From contig JAFTJA010000003.1 of NCBI GenBank assembly GCA_017456605.1, positions 1 through 64,000 of the forward strand: a DNA stretch of 64,000 nucleotides, in the 5' to 3' direction. This DNA is from Clostridia bacterium. Its GTDB lineage: Bacteria > Bacillota > Clostridia > Monoglobales > Monoglobaceae. The number at the start of each line of letters is the position of its first letter. Position 1 is the stretch's first letter. A model generated the notes under the pieces. It did no database searches, was not told where the DNA came from, and was given only the letters and a program-made list of their open reading frames with translations. Positions 1 through 9,371 of the stretch are shown here, one piece after another. A program made the position numbers and the translations under genes.

Positions 1-32
1 TGAGCTACAGAGGCATATCTGAAAAAATAAAA

Positions 33-109
33 TGGCGATCCGGATGGGGCTCGAACCCACGACCTCCAGCGTGACAGGCTGGCATTCTAACCAACTGAAC
101 TACCGGACC
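33..109 (-). tRNA. tRNA-Asp (GTC)
   Basis: The minus strand folds into a 77-nt cloverleaf. The acceptor stem is GGTCCGG/CCGGATC, the anticodon loop carries GTC, the T arm has GTTCGAG, the discriminator is G and CCA is encoded. It lies just downstream of tRNA-Val on the same strand and probably shares its promoter at 227-255. Confidence 0.95.
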
Positions 110-116
110 GTAAATA

Positions 117-192
117 TGGTGGGCACAATAGGGCTCGAACCTATGACCCTCTGCTTGTAAGGCAGATGCTCTCCCAGCTGAGCTATGCGCCC
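117..192 (-). tRNA. tRNA-Val (TAC), copy 1 of 3
   Basis: A 76-nt cloverleaf on the minus strand. The acceptor 5' strand is GGGCGCA, the anticodon is TAC, the T loop is normal and CCA is encoded. By eye it is identical, base for base, to the two plus-strand copies at 10243 and 10358. It is the first gene of a tRNA-Val/tRNA-Asp unit. Confidence 0.96.
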
Positions 193-226
193 ACATTCAC
201 CGCCGCCGAACTTAGCGACAGCTGAT

Positions 227-255
227 ATTGTACCACTTGAGAAAATAAAAGTCAA
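227..255 (-). promoter_or_regulatory. Promoter of the tRNA-Val/tRNA-Asp unit
   Basis: On the minus strand TTGACT (255-250) and TACAAT (232-227) are separated by 17 bp, about 35 bp upstream of the mature tRNA-Val. This is a good sigma-A type match. Confidence 0.75.
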
Positions 256-334
256 GAGGAATACAAGGGATTATTTTTGATTATGTCAAATTATCTTGGT
301 AAAAGCTTTTAAATTCTTCAAAATGCTCTCAAAT

Positions 335-976
335 TTAAAGTTTTTGAGGACATAAATCTTTTATGGGGCACTCAAGGCACCGTGGCTTTCGTGCGTCACA
401 AAATTCCCTGCCGTGAAAGACCAGCTGGTGGCAAAACTGTGACTGATACTTTGGCGGAATAATTTTGAGGAGGTCAAGCTCTACCTTGTATGGGTCGGTG
501 TTGGTTGTGAACCCCATTCTGCGTGCGAGTCTTCCTGCGTGGGTGTCAACCACTATACCCGGAATTCCGAAAACATCGCCAAGGACAAGGTTTGCGGTCT
601 TTCTGCCTACACCGGGGAGAGACAAAAGCTCGTCCATAGTTTTTGGAACTTCGCCACCAAAATCTGAAATCAGCTTTTGGCAACAAGCAATTATGTTTTT
701 TGTTTTGTTTCGGTAAAAGCCTGTGGAATGGATAAGGGAAGACAGCTCATCAGGGTCGGCGGATGCAAAGTCATAAACAGTTTTGTAACGGTCAAAAAGT
801 GCAGGAGTGACGAGATTCACCCGGGCATCGGTGCATTGAGCTGCGAGCTGAGTTGCGATAAGAAGCTCAAGTGCCGAGGAATAATCCAGCGTGCAATCGG
901 CATCACCATAAACCTCATCAAAAATTTTTATAATAGAAAGTACTCTTTTTTTCTTATTTTCAAGATTTTCCCGCAT
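335..976 (-). CDS. nth: Endonuclease III (DNA glycosylase/AP lyase)
   Basis: A base-excision repair enzyme that removes oxidised pyrimidines and cuts at abasic sites. The helix-hairpin-helix LPGVGRKTA carries the catalytic Lys (about K126), and VDTHAGR holds the catalytic Asp (about D144). Four cysteines in a C-X6-C-X2-C-X5-C pattern (193, 200, 203, 209) form the [4Fe-4S] site. The length of 213 residues is normal for the family. I chose the ATG at 976 because AGGA sits 6 nt upstream. A TTG eight codons earlier would place the ribosome site inside the gene. It is divergent from glyA, and the two promoters overlap the start of nth. Confidence 0.95.
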   Translation of the reverse strand: MRENLENKKKRVLSIIKIFDEVYGDADCTLDYSSALELLIATQLAAQCTDARVNLVTPALFDRYKTVYDFASADPDELSSLIHSTGFYRNKTKNIIACCQKLISDFGGEVPKTMDELLSLPGVGRKTANLVLGDVFGIPGIVVDTHAGRLARRMGFTTNTDPYKVELDLLKIIPPKYQSQFCHQLVFHGREFCDARKPRCLECPIKDLCPQKL

Positions 977-993
977 TTTTTCCTGCAGCCCCC

Positions 994-1022
994 TTGTCAA
1001 AACCTATATTTTATAGTATAAT
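994..1022 (+). promoter_or_regulatory. glyA promoter
   Basis: TTGTCA (994-999) and TATAAT (1017-1022) with a 17-bp spacer, about 65 bp upstream of the glyA start. It overlaps the 5' flank of the divergent nth gene. Confidence 0.7.
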
Positions 1023-1087
1023 TAACTTTGATTATGCTATTATACAACAAAAATTGTTTTTTGTAAACAACAAAGGAGGAAAACAAA

Positions 1088-2326
1088 ATGTTTGAACTTG
1101 AAAACATCACAAAGGCAGACCCCGAAGTTGCTGATGCCATAAAGAAGGAAATCGGCAGACAAAGAAGCAAGATTGAGCTTATCGCATCCGAAAACTTTGT
1201 CAGTCCCGCTGTTATGGAGGCAATGGGTACCCCCCTTACAAATAAATATGCAGAAGGCTATCCCGGAAAGAGATATTACGGCGGTTGCGAATATGTTGAT
1301 ATTGTGGAAGATTTGGCAAGAGACCGTGCAAAAGAGCTTTTTGGCGCTGAGTTTGCAAATGTTCAGCCTCACTCAGGTGCTCAGGCAAACCTTGCGGTAT
1401 TTTTTGCTGCAATGGAACCGGGCGACACATACCTCGGTATGAACCTTGCCCACGGCGGACATTTGAGCCATGGTTCACCGGTAAATATTTCAGGTAAATA
1501 TTTCAACGTTGTTCCTTACGGCGTTGACAGCGTTACCCACAGAATCAATTATGACGAGGTAAGAGAGCTTGCACTCAAGCACAAGCCAAAGCTTATCCTG
1601 GCAGGTGCAAGTGCCTATGCCCGGGAAATCGACTTTGCAAAATTCCGCGAGATTGCTGACGAGGTTGGCGCATATCTGATGGTTGATATGGCGCATATCG
1701 CAGGTTTAGTTGCAGCAGGTCTTCATCCAAGTCCTGTTCCTTATGCGGATTTCGTTACAACAACAACCCACAAGACGCTTCGCGGACCTCGTGGCGGACT
1801 TATTCTTTGCAAGGAAAAATATGCACAGATGATAAACAAGGCAGTGTTCCCCGGAAATCAGGGCGGACCTCTTATGCACGTTATTGCGGCAAAGGCGGTA
1901 TGCTTTGGCGAAGCCTTGAAACCTGAGTTTAAGGAATATCAGGAACAGGTTAAAAAGAACGCAGCTGCAATGTGTGATGAGCTTATGTCTTTGGGCATTG
2001 ACATTGTTTCGGGCGGCACAGACAATCACCTTATGCTTGTTGACCTTTCAAAGAAAGGCTTAACCGGAAAAGAGGTTGAACACAACCTTGACGAAATCGG
2101 AATCACTGCGAACAAAAATACTATACCAAACGACCCACAGAGCCCCTTTGTTACCAGCGGTTTGCGTCTTGGTGCACCGGCTGTTACTACCCGTGGCTTC
2201 AAGGAAGACGATATGCGTGAGGTTGCAAAAATCATCAATATGGTTATTTGTGACTTTGAAGCAAACAAGGATGAAGCAGCAAAGCGTGTAGACGCACTTT
2301 GCAAAAAGTACCCGCTTTATGAATAG
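1088..2326 (+). CDS. glyA: Serine hydroxymethyltransferase
   Basis: A PLP enzyme that interconverts serine and glycine and charges tetrahydrofolate with a one-carbon unit. The 412 residues are full length. The PLP lysine lies in [14 protein letters not shown] (about K229). [10 protein letters not shown] near residue 35 and [13 protein letters not shown] near residue 57 are family signatures. AAAGGAGG sits well placed before the ATG. The last 8 bases overlap rarA, so the two genes are translationally linked. Confidence 0.98.
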   Translation: MFELENITKADPEVADAIKKEIGRQRSKIELIASENFVSPAVMEAMGTPLTNKYAEGYPGKRYYGGCEYVDIVEDLARDRAKELFGAEFANVQPHSGAQANLAVFFAAMEPGDTYLGMNLAHGGHLSHGSPVNISGKYFNVVPYGVDSVTHRINYDEVRELALKHKPKLILAGASAYAREIDFAKFREIADEVGAYLMVDMAHIAGLVAAGLHPSPVPYADFVTTTTHKTLRGPRGGLILCKEKYAQMINKAVFPGNQGGPLMHVIAAKAVCFGEALKPEFKEYQEQVKKNAAAMCDELMSLGIDIVSGGTDNHLMLVDLSKKGLTGKEVEHNLDEIGITANKNTIPNDPQSPFVTSGLRLGAPAVTTRGFKEDDMREVAKIINMVICDFEANKDEAAKRVDALCKKYPLYE

Positions 2327-3590
2327 GCCGCTTGCGGACAGGCTCAGGCCAGAAAGTCTTTTGGATGTGGTGGGACAAAGCCACATAATCGGCGAGGGAA
2401 AGGTTCTGTCCGAGATCGCAAAAAACGGAAAAATTCCAAATATGATTTTCTATGGACCGTCAGGGGTGGGAAAAACCACTGTTGCCAATATTTTGGCAAA
2501 GGTTGCGGGCAAAACACTCTATAAGCTCAATGCTACAACGGCGTCGGTTAGCGATATCCGTGAGGTGTGTGCCCAGACAGAAACATTTTCGGGACAAAGC
2601 GGCATACTTTTGTATCTTGATGAAATCCAGAATTTCAACAAAAAGCAACAGCAGTCCCTTCTTGAATATATCGAGAACGGCAAGATAACATTGATTGCCA
2701 GTACCACTGAAAATCCGTATTTTTATATATACAATGCGGTGCTGAGCCGGTCGGTGGTGTTTGAGTTTAAGCAGGTATCACCCAAGGATATAGAAAAGGC
2801 GCTTAGCCGGGCAATCGGTTTTTTGTCAGAAGAATTTGGTGGTGAAATCAAGGCAGGCGAAGATGCGATTTCACACATTGCCCAGATGTCAAACGGGGAT
2901 GTCAGAAAGGCGCTCAACGCCCTTGAACTCTGCACTGCATATTCGGTGCCTGATAAGGATGGGAACATTGTTATCACAATGGATGCGGCGGAACAGTGCA
3001 CGCAAAAGAAGTCTTTCCGTTATGACAAATCCGGAGACAGCCAGTATGATGTGATGAGTGCCCTGCAAAAGTCAATCCGTGGCTCTGACCCTGATGCTTC
3101 GGTGCATTACCTTGCAAGACTTATTGCGGCGGAGGATTTGCAGACTGCGTGCCGAAGGCTTATGGTTATTGCGGCGGAAGATATTGGTCTTGCTTATCCA
3201 ATGGCAATCCCCATTGTAAAGGCGTGCGTTGACAGTGCGCTGATGCTTGGTCTTCCAGAGGGAAGAATTCCCCTTGCTGATGCTGCAGTGCTTTTGGCAA
3301 CTGCACCAAAATCAAATTCTGCTTATATGGCGCTTGGCGCGGCACTTCGTGACATTGAGACGATGGACACAGGTGAAATTCCACGTCAGTTGCAGAATAA
3401 ACACTGCGACGGCGAGGGAGATGTGGCAAAGGGACAAAATTACCTTTACCCACACGATTTCCCCAATCATTATGTTGTGCAACAGTATTTGCCCGACAAG
3501 ATAAAGAACAAGAAATATTATCACTATGGTGAAAATAAGAATGAGCAGGCAGCAAAGGAATATTGGGACAAAATTAAGGGAAAAAAATAA
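2319..3590 (+). CDS. rarA: Replication-associated recombination ATPase RarA (MgsA)
   Basis: An AAA+ ATPase related to clamp loaders that acts at stalled replication forks. The N-terminus [18 protein letters not shown] is typical. Walker A is GPSGVGKTT (about residues 46-54) and Walker B is LYLDEIQNF. The C-terminal half has the MgsA-type tetramerisation part, including ALRDIETM and [10 protein letters not shown]. 423 residues is the usual length. The start ATG overlaps the glyA stop region. A stem-loop follows at 3594. Confidence 0.95.
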   Translation: MNRPLADRLRPESLLDVVGQSHIIGEGKVLSEIAKNGKIPNMIFYGPSGVGKTTVANILAKVAGKTLYKLNATTASVSDIREVCAQTETFSGQSGILLYLDEIQNFNKKQQQSLLEYIENGKITLIASTTENPYFYIYNAVLSRSVVFEFKQVSPKDIEKALSRAIGFLSEEFGGEIKAGEDAISHIAQMSNGDVRKALNALELCTAYSVPDKDGNIVITMDAAEQCTQKKSFRYDKSGDSQYDVMSALQKSIRGSDPDASVHYLARLIAAEDLQTACRRLMVIAAEDIGLAYPMAIPIVKACVDSALMLGLPEGRIPLADAAVLLATAPKSNSAYMALGAALRDIETMDTGEIPRQLQNKHCDGEGDVAKGQNYLYPHDFPNHYVVQQYLPDKIKNKKYYHYGENKNEQAAKEYWDKIKGKK

Positions 3591-3593
3591 GAG

Positions 3594-3616
3594 GTCGGAG
3601 CGAAAAACGCTCCGAC
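3594..3616 (+). terminator. Stem-loop after rarA
   Basis: GTCGGAGCG, loop AAAAA, CGCTCCGAC: a perfect 9-bp stem starting 3 bases after the rarA stop. The following run is only TTTC, so termination may be partial and some transcripts may continue into the YbaK gene. Confidence 0.6.
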
Positions 3617-3636
3617 TTTCTGATATGGTGAAAACT

Positions 3637-4104
3637 ATGGAAAAAACAAATGTAATGAGGATACTTGACCAAAAGAAAATAGAGCACAAGGAGTATTCAT
3701 ACCCTTGCGATGAAGCTATAAGCGGTATGGAAATTGCAGATGTTTTGGGGCAAAATCCAAATCAGGTTTTTAAAACGCTGGTGACGGTTTCGGCAAGCAA
3801 AAAGAATTATGTGTTTGTTGTGCCCGCGCCTTTTGAACTTGACCTTAAAAAAGCTGCCAAGGCAGTGGGGGAAAAGAAAATTGAAATGCTTAAATCAAAG
3901 GAGCTTTTGCCACTCACCGGCTATATTCACGGCGGTTGCTCGCCAATTGGTATGAAAAAGTTTTTCACTACGGTGATTGATGAATCGGCAAAGAATTTTG
4001 AAACAATAATTTTCAGCGCCGGAAAAATCGGCTGTCAGGTGGAAATGTCACTTGATGACTTGAAAAAAGTGATAGATTTTAAACTGGCAGATATTTGTGG
4101 GTGA
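3637..4104 (+). CDS. ybaK: YbaK/EbsC-type aminoacyl-tRNA deacylase
   Basis: Predicted trans-editing enzyme of the YbaK/ProX family, which hydrolyses mischarged Cys-tRNA(Pro) in characterised members. The N-terminus KTNVMRILDQKKIEHKEY, the segment QVFKTLVT and the conserved GGCSPIGMKK (with the family Lys/Gly pattern) support this. 155 residues is normal. I chose the ATG at 3637, giving MEKTNVMRIL, as in homologues. An ATG at 3625 is possible, and neither has a strong ribosome site. It ends at a bidirectional terminator. Confidence 0.9.
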   Translation: MEKTNVMRILDQKKIEHKEYSYPCDEAISGMEIADVLGQNPNQVFKTLVTVSASKKNYVFVVPAPFELDLKKAAKAVGEKKIEMLKSKELLPLTGYIHGGCSPIGMKKFFTTVIDESAKNFETIIFSAGKIGCQVEMSLDDLKKVIDFKLADICG

Positions 4105-4125
4105 AAAGAGTCGATACAAACATAA

Positions 4126-4156
4126 AAAGGTCGCGGTAAAATTTACCGCGACCTTT
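4126..4156. terminator. Bidirectional terminator
   Basis: A long inverted repeat with core AAGGTCGCGGT/ACCGCGACCTT and A/T runs on both sides. It lies between the convergent YbaK gene (plus) and the small gene at 4178-4351 (minus). Confidence 0.8.
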
Positions 4157-4177
4157 AATCGTTTTTAGATTATCAAA

Positions 4178-4351
4178 TTATTGTTCGTCCTCAATATTTT
4201 CCAATGCAACTCTTACTGCTTCTACCACAAATGCTGAAAAAGTGCAGTTCTTGCCCTCTATGGCTTTTTCAATATTATCAATTAAGTCATTTGGAAATCG
4301 AATGCATTTGTTTGTTGTTGGTGGGATTTCGGGTATTTTGAATTTTTTCAT
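4178..4351 (-). CDS. Small DNA-binding-type protein, YlcI/YnfO-like
   Basis: A 57-residue protein starting MKKFKIPEIPPTTNKCIRFP and ending in a helix with FSAFVVEAVRVALENI. Its layout (short beta strand KCIRFP followed by two helices) fits a ribbon-helix-helix fold. I recognise it as similar to small YlcI/YnfO-family proteins common in Clostridia, and the DNA-binding role is inferred. The ribosome site GAGGTG is well placed before the ATG at 4351. It is divergent from the secreted protein at 4482, with 130 bp between them, so it may control that gene. Confidence 0.8.
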   Translation of the reverse strand: MKKFKIPEIPPTTNKCIRFPNDLIDNIEKAIEGKNCTFSAFVVEAVRVALENIEDEQ

Positions 4352-4413
4352 ATAATCACCTCTGCATTACAATTATATGCAAAAAAAATTTTATTGTATG
4401 CATAACAAATGTA

Positions 4414-4443
4414 TTGCAAATTGCAAAAAAAGTGTGATATAAT
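4414..4443 (+). promoter_or_regulatory. Promoter of the small secreted protein gene
   Basis: TTGCAA (4414-4419), an 18-bp spacer and TATAAT (4438-4443), about 40 bp upstream of the ATG at 4482. The flanking AT-rich stretch also separates the divergent small regulator-type gene. Confidence 0.6.
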
Positions 4444-4481
4444 CTCTTAAAATATTTATGAAAAAGTTAGGAGGTGAGAAA

Positions 4482-4949
4482 ATGAAAAGAGTGATAGCGT
4501 TTATTATGACAATTCTTATGAGTGTTTCCATTGCTTCAGAAGTTTTTGCTGCAAATGTATGTTATCAAATATCTGGATATTGTGATGCAGAAAGAACATT
4601 TACCGTAGAAACAAAAAATCGTCCGATTTTATCTGAAAAAATCACACTTAAACAGTCAAAAGGAAAATACGAATATCGACCGATGATTGGAAGTGGCAAA
4701 AAAACTAAATCTGGTTATATGGCTTATAAGGTATATTACAAAAAGAGTTCGGATAAATCGTGGAAATCAAAAAAATGGACTGGCGAAAAGTGTACGCTAA
4801 CATTGAAAAAGAATTCTACTTATTCTGTGCGTGTAGTACCATACAGCAAATCGGCTTTAAGTGTACAGTTTAAAGGAAGCAATATCAAGTGGAAAAAACT
4901 TGCTACTTGGGAGGTTTCGTCTACAAAAGGAATTGACTTGTGCAAATAA
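4482..4949 (+). CDS. Small secreted protein, unknown function
   Basis: 155 residues with a clear signal peptide: MKR, a hydrophobic stretch to about residue 20, then EVFA-AN as a likely cleavage site. The mature part is basic and rich in Lys, Ser, Thr and Tyr, with beta-strand-like segments (YMAYKVYYKKSS, YSVRVVPYSK). It has two Cys near the N-terminus and two near the C-terminus half. I do not recognise a domain. I chose the ATG at 4482 because GGAGGTG lies 5-8 nt upstream. An ATG eight codons earlier has no ribosome site. Codon use is more AT-rich than its neighbours, so recent acquisition is possible. Confidence 0.75.
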   Translation: MKRVIAFIMTILMSVSIASEVFAANVCYQISGYCDAERTFTVETKNRPILSEKITLKQSKGKYEYRPMIGSGKKTKSGYMAYKVYYKKSSDKSWKSKKWTGEKCTLTLKKNSTYSVRVVPYSKSALSVQFKGSNIKWKKLATWEVSSTKGIDLCK

Positions 4950-5013
4950 AATATAGTTCTTTGAAAAGCTGAAGACTAAAAATTGCATCGGAAAATCTAT
5001 GAATTGCCAAACA

Positions 5014-5045
5014 AAAAGGAGAACGACATCTTTCGTTCTCCTTTT
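5014..5045. terminator. Bidirectional terminator
   Basis: AAAAGGAGAACGA, loop CATCTT, TCGTTCTCCTTTT: a perfect 13-bp stem with A and T runs. It serves the secreted protein gene (plus). On the minus strand it starts right at the stop of tmcAL. Confidence 0.85.
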
Positions 5046-6183
5046 AAATTTCCGTCACTTCATAAATTTTATCAAAAACCCGTTCTCTTTCCCAAAGGGC
5101 TTTTATCTTGGGGTCACCTAATTTGTTCACCTGTGAGGTGTTGCGCAAAAGTGGGAGGGTTGCCGTCTTTTTTGCTGCGGCGATTATCTTCCGGCCGGTT
5201 TCGGTGTGGTCAAGAATTTTTATATATCGGGGGTCAGCGCGTCTTTCGTCGTCTGAAATGCCCAAAAACGCTGAAAGAATAATCCGTCTTATTCGGCTGT
5301 GAGTGTAGCGCTTGGTCTTTATGACATCATAAAGTTCGTCAAGGGTTTTTGAAGATAGAGCCGCAGCTTTTATACGGTTTTCAAGACCTTCGCCTACATC
5401 AGCTATTTTTCGTAAATCTTCTGCCGGAGTTTTGATAAGGTGGCAGAGAATGGCTTTTTCCAATTTCGTTATTGAATGGGGAACTGCATTTTCAAAGACT
5501 GAATTAGCGCTGTGGGGAATAAATTCTGAAAAGCTTTCGCCTTGCTTGATTAAATCCCGTATATAGGTAGCGGAAGCAATGCCAGCCTTCGTTTCGCTAC
5601 TATCGTGAGCAGCACCTTTGCGCAGTATGGCGACAGGGGTGATACTGCTTTTTTGAAGGATAAGGGCTTTGAGATACTCAATCCCCAAGAGACTATTGGG
5701 GGAGGACAAAATATCCGCCTTTTCTTTGCCTAAGAATTTTTCAACGGCTTTTGCCCGGGCAAAGGGATAAGAAAGCCCCGATGCGGAAAAATTATTTAAA
5801 AGAGCCGAAAACTCCGACGGTTCATTTGAAAGAACTGCAGCAATTTCACGGAGAACATCGAGATTTTCACATTCTGCACCAAAGGAGAGGAAGTCTACCA
5901 CGCCAAGAACGTCAAGCACTTTGACCGCGCCTTTGGCAAAAAACTCTGCTGAAGCCATTGAGTATGCCGTGGGAAGTTCAAGAACAAGGTCAGCACCGTT
6001 TTGGAGGGCTGCTTTTGCCCGCGACTCTTTTGGGAAAACCGCAATGTCACCACGCTGAACAAAGTTCCCGCTCATTATTGCCACAATAGCGTCTGCACCC
6101 GTTTTTTTGCGGGTTTCTTCTATATGAAATTTGTGTCCGTTGTGAAAGGGATTATATTCACAAATTATTGCGGCAACAGTCAT
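5044..6183 (-). CDS. tmcAL: tRNA(Met) cytidine acetate ligase TmcAL (YlbM)
   Basis: It uses acetate and ATP to make N4-acetylcytidine at the wobble base of elongator tRNA-Met (known for the B. subtilis family member). The N-terminus IICEYNPFHNGH has the nucleotidyltransferase HxGH motif. SGNFVQRGD and LELPTAYSMASAEFFAKGAV are family hallmarks, as is SSPNSLLGIEYLKAL in the middle. 379 residues is typical. It is divergent from pta-ackA, the enzymes that make acetate, which fits its substrate. AAAGGAG precedes the ATG. Confidence 0.95.
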   Translation of the reverse strand: MTVAAIICEYNPFHNGHKFHIEETRKKTGADAIVAIMSGNFVQRGDIAVFPKESRAKAALQNGADLVLELPTAYSMASAEFFAKGAVKVLDVLGVVDFLSFGAECENLDVLREIAAVLSNEPSEFSALLNNFSASGLSYPFARAKAVEKFLGKEKADILSSPNSLLGIEYLKALILQKSSITPVAILRKGAAHDSSETKAGIASATYIRDLIKQGESFSEFIPHSANSVFENAVPHSITKLEKAILCHLIKTPAEDLRKIADVGEGLENRIKAAALSSKTLDELYDVIKTKRYTHSRIRRIILSAFLGISDDERRADPRYIKILDHTETGRKIIAAAKKTATLPLLRNTSQVNKLGDPKIKALWERERVFDKIYEVTEI

Positions 6184-6281
6184 AGAAATACTCCTTTTGG
6201 TTATATTTGTATATAGTATACTCCAAAAACTTGAATAAGAAAAGTATTTTTGCCAAAAAAATAAAAAAATCGCATTTATCC

Positions 6282-6310
6282 TTGCATATATGGAAAAATT
6301 GTTATATAAT
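6282..6310 (+). promoter_or_regulatory. pta-ackA promoter
   Basis: TTGCAT (6282-6287), a 17-bp spacer and TATAAT (6305-6310), about 50 bp upstream of the pta start. Confidence 0.7.
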
Positions 6311-6359
6311 AGAAAAGATTTAAAATAAATGAAAAATTTTTACATTGCGGAGGCGGAAA

Positions 6360-7355
6360 ATGAGTAAATTTTTAGACACAATCAAGGAAAGGGCAAAAAA
6401 AGATAAGAAAACAATTGTTCTTCCGGAATCAATGGATGCCAGAATTTATGAGGCAGCAGAAAAAGTACTTAAAGAGGGTTTTGCTGATATTATTATCATA
6501 GGCACTCCCGAAGAGGTTGAAAAATACAGCAAGGGCTATGACATTTCGGGTGCTACAATCATTGACCCCTATACATACGAAAAGACAGAAGAATATCTCA
6601 ACCTCTTTGTTGAACTGAGAAAGTCAAAGGGCCTTACATATGAAGAAGCAAAAGAAACTGCTCTTGGTGACTATATGTATTATGCGTGCCTTATGGTGAA
6701 GGCAGGGGATGCTGACGGTGTTGTTTCGGGTGCTTGCCACTCAACAGCAAATACGCTTCGCCCAAGTCTTCAGATAGTAAAGACAAAGCCCGGAACAAAG
6801 CTTGTTTCAGCTTTCTTCCTCATTGTCGTTCCTGATTGTGAATATGGTGCAAACGGTGCGTTTGTTTTTGCTGACAGCGGTCTTGTTCAAAACCCCAACC
6901 CCGAAGAACTTGCGACTATTGCTGCTTGCTCGGCTGAGTCTTTTGAGCTTCTTGTGGGCGAAGAGGCTGTTGTTGCAATGCTTTCACACTCAACCATGGG
7001 TAGCGCAAAGCACGAGGATGTGACAAAGGTTGTTGAAGCTACAAGAATTTGCAAGGAAGAAAATCCTGACCTCAAGGTTGACGGCGAGCTTCAGCTTGAT
7101 GCGGCAATTGTTCCTGAAATCGGCGAGTCAAAGGCTCCCGGAAGCAGCGTTGCAGGTCACGCAAACGTTCTTGTATTCCCTGACCTTGATGCAGGAAATA
7201 TTGGTTACAAGCTTGCTCAGCGTCTTGCAAAGGCAGAGGCTTATGGTCCTGTAACTCAGGGTATTGCAATGCCTATCAATGACTTATCACGTGGCTGTAG
7301 TGCTGATGATATAGTTGGTGTTGTTGCTATCACTTGTGTTCAGGCACAGAAATAA
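6360..7355 (+). CDS. pta: Phosphate acetyltransferase
   Basis: Converts acetyl-CoA and phosphate to acetyl phosphate. The 331 residues cover the single PTA_PTB domain. The segment VSGACHSTANTLRPSLQI, the segment ALLS-like AMLSHSTMGSA and GELQLDAA with SSVAGHANVLVFPDLDAGNIGYK are diagnostic. I chose the ATG at 6360 because GCGGAGGCGG lies just upstream. Only 42 bp separate it from ackA, so the two form an operon for acetate and ATP formation. Confidence 0.97.
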   Translation: MSKFLDTIKERAKKDKKTIVLPESMDARIYEAAEKVLKEGFADIIIIGTPEEVEKYSKGYDISGATIIDPYTYEKTEEYLNLFVELRKSKGLTYEEAKETALGDYMYYACLMVKAGDADGVVSGACHSTANTLRPSLQIVKTKPGTKLVSAFFLIVVPDCEYGANGAFVFADSGLVQNPNPEELATIAACSAESFELLVGEEAVVAMLSHSTMGSAKHEDVTKVVEATRICKEENPDLKVDGELQLDAAIVPEIGESKAPGSSVAGHANVLVFPDLDAGNIGYKLAQRLAKAEAYGPVTQGIAMPINDLSRGCSADDIVGVVAITCVQAQK

Positions 7356-7397
7356 GAAAATTCTTACATAAATATTAAGAAAGAAGGAATTGTTTAA

Positions 7398-8597
7398 ATG
7401 AAAATTTTGGTTATCAATGCAGGAAGTTCATCCCTCAAGTATCAGCTTATTGATATGGAAACCGAAAAGGTCCTCGCAAAAGGTCTTTGCGAGAGAATCG
7501 GCATTGAGGGTTCAAAGCTCAATCACACTCCTGACGGTGGCGAAAAGAACGTTATCGAAAAGAATATGAAAGATCATTCAGATGCAATTCGTATGGTGCT
7601 TGATGCTCTTACCGATGCAAATTACGGCGTTATAAAGAGCATGGACGAAATTTCAGCTGTTGGACACAGGGTTGTTCACGGCGGTGAAACCTTCAGCGGT
7701 TCAGTTATCATTGATGCAGAGGTTAAAAAGGCGCTTGAGGCTTGTATCCCCCTTGCACCTCTTCACAATCCTGCAAACCTCATCGGTATCGCGGCTTGCG
7801 AAGCAGCAATGCCCGGTGTTCCTCAGATTGGTGTTTTTGACACAGCTTTTCACCAGACAATGTCAAAGGAAGCTTATATGTATGCAGTTCCCTTTGAGCT
7901 TTATGAAAAGCACAGAATAAGAAGATACGGCTTCCACGGTACGTCACACAAATATGTATCAATCGAAGCTGCAAAAATGCTTGGCAAAAAGCCTGAAGAA
8001 CTCAAAATGATTACCTGCCATATGGGCAACGGCTCAAGTATCACAGCGGTTGACGGCGGAAAGTCGGTTGACACATCAATGGGCTTTACTCCCCTCGCTG
8101 GTGTTGTTATGGGTACCAGATGCGGTGATATTGACCCGGCAATCGTGAAATTTATTGCTGAGCAGGAAGATTTGAGCCTTGACGAGGTTGACAACGTTCT
8201 CAACAAGCAGTCAGGAGTTCAGGGCATTTCAGGTGTAAGCTCAGACTTCCGTGACCTTGAGACTGCACAGGCAGAAGGCAACGACCGCGCAACACTTGCT
8301 CTTTCGATGTTCGTTGAAAGCGTAAGAAAGTTTGTTGGCTCATATATGGTTAAAATGGGCGGGGTTGATGCGATTATCTTTACTGCAGGCATCGGTGAAA
8401 ACACACCTGTTATGAGAAAGGCAATCCTCAATAATCTTGAAGCGTTTGGCATCAAGATTGACGATGAAAAGAACGCCAAGGCAATCCGCGGTGCACAGAT
8501 GGAAATTTCAAGCGCGGATTCAAAGGTGAAGGTTTTGGTTGTTCCCACAAACGAAGAACTTATGATTGCAAAAGAAACACTTGAGCTTTTGAAATAA
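7398..8597 (+). CDS. ackA: Acetate kinase
   Basis: Transfers phosphate from acetyl phosphate to ADP, giving acetate and ATP in fermentation. The N-terminus [12 protein letters not shown] is the phosphate-binding signature, [12 protein letters not shown] is the second signature, and [12 protein letters not shown] is near the C-terminus. 399 residues is full length. AGAAAGAAGGAA lies before the ATG. A strong terminator follows at 8611. Confidence 0.98.
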   Translation: MKILVINAGSSSLKYQLIDMETEKVLAKGLCERIGIEGSKLNHTPDGGEKNVIEKNMKDHSDAIRMVLDALTDANYGVIKSMDEISAVGHRVVHGGETFSGSVIIDAEVKKALEACIPLAPLHNPANLIGIAACEAAMPGVPQIGVFDTAFHQTMSKEAYMYAVPFELYEKHRIRRYGFHGTSHKYVSIEAAKMLGKKPEELKMITCHMGNGSSITAVDGGKSVDTSMGFTPLAGVVMGTRCGDIDPAIVKFIAEQEDLSLDEVDNVLNKQSGVQGISGVSSDFRDLETAQAEGNDRATLALSMFVESVRKFVGSYMVKMGGVDAIIFTAGIGENTPVMRKAILNNLEAFGIKIDDEKNAKAIRGAQMEISSADSKVKVLVVPTNEELMIAKETLELLK

Positions 8598-8610
8598 ACA
8601 AAAACGTTAT

Positions 8611-8637
8611 GGGCTGCTGCAAAACGGCAGCCCTTTT
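8611..8637 (+). terminator. Terminator of pta-ackA
   Basis: GGGCTGC and GCAGCCC arms with a 9-base loop, followed by TTTT, 14 bases after the ackA stop. Confidence 0.85.
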
Positions 8638-8666
8638 GCATAACAAAAGATATGGGAGGGTGAAGA

Positions 8667-9290
8667 ATGTCTGAAAAAGCGACTTTGAATTATGAAAATT
8701 TAGATGATGAAGAGTTGGTACGCCTTTCGACTTTGGGGGACAGCTTTGCCACGGAATGTATTTTGGGAAGATACAAAAATCTTGTGCGCTCAAAGGCCAG
8801 AACTTACTTTCTGGCAGGTGCGGACCGGGATGATATTATACAAGAAGGTATGATTGGTCTTTTCAAAGCGATACGGGACTTTGACGGTGAAAAGCTTGCG
8901 TCGTTCCGGGGGTTTGCGGAGCTTTGCATAAAGCGGCAAATTATCACTGCGGTGAAAACGGCAACAAGACAAAAGCATATGCCCCTCAATACTTATATTT
9001 CACTAAGCAATCCCGTATATGAGGGCGATGCCGAGGGCTTTTTGGAAGACGTTCTTTCCGGCAGTGTTGAAACGGACCCCGAGCATCTTTTTATCAGCAA
9101 AGAAAACGCGCAGCTTTTGAATCTTAAGATTCAAGAGGTGTTGAGTGAGCTTGAAAAAACAGTTCTTGCCCTTTATCTTGATGGGAAATCATATCAGGAA
9201 ATGAGCGAGATTTTGGGTAAGTCTCAAAAATGTATTGACAATGCCCTCCAAAGAGTGAAGAAAAAAATGGAGAAGTTCGGGAAATTTTAA
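8667..9290 (+). CDS. sigH: Sporulation sigma factor SigH (sigma-30)
   Basis: An alternative sigma factor that starts sporulation and, in Bacillus, competence genes. 207 residues. Sigma region 2 is visible in YKNLVRSKARTYFLAGADRDDIIQEGMIGL, with the family DDIIQEG core. Region 4 helix-turn-helix lies near LDGKSYQEMSEILGKSQKCIDNALQRVKKK. The ribosome site GGGAGGGTG precedes the ATG. In Bacillus sigH neighbours secE-nusG, but here it follows ackA. No promoter is obvious between the ackA terminator and the gene. Confidence 0.93.
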   Translation: MSEKATLNYENLDDEELVRLSTLGDSFATECILGRYKNLVRSKARTYFLAGADRDDIIQEGMIGLFKAIRDFDGEKLASFRGFAELCIKRQIITAVKTATRQKHMPLNTYISLSNPVYEGDAEGFLEDVLSGSVETDPEHLFISKENAQLLNLKIQEVLSELEKTVLALYLDGKSYQEMSEILGKSQKCIDNALQRVKKKMEKFGKF

Positions 9291-9371
9291 ACAGTATAAA
9301 TATGGTATAAAATGGAAGAAAAATTCCCCAAAATCACGTCAAAAATCAAAAGTCAAGAAAAATTTTAATAA

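Noticed and set aside
5-196. A 63-residue frame on the minus strand across the first two tRNAs
   Set aside because: It reads through tRNA-Val and tRNA-Asp, which are certain, and has no ribosome site.
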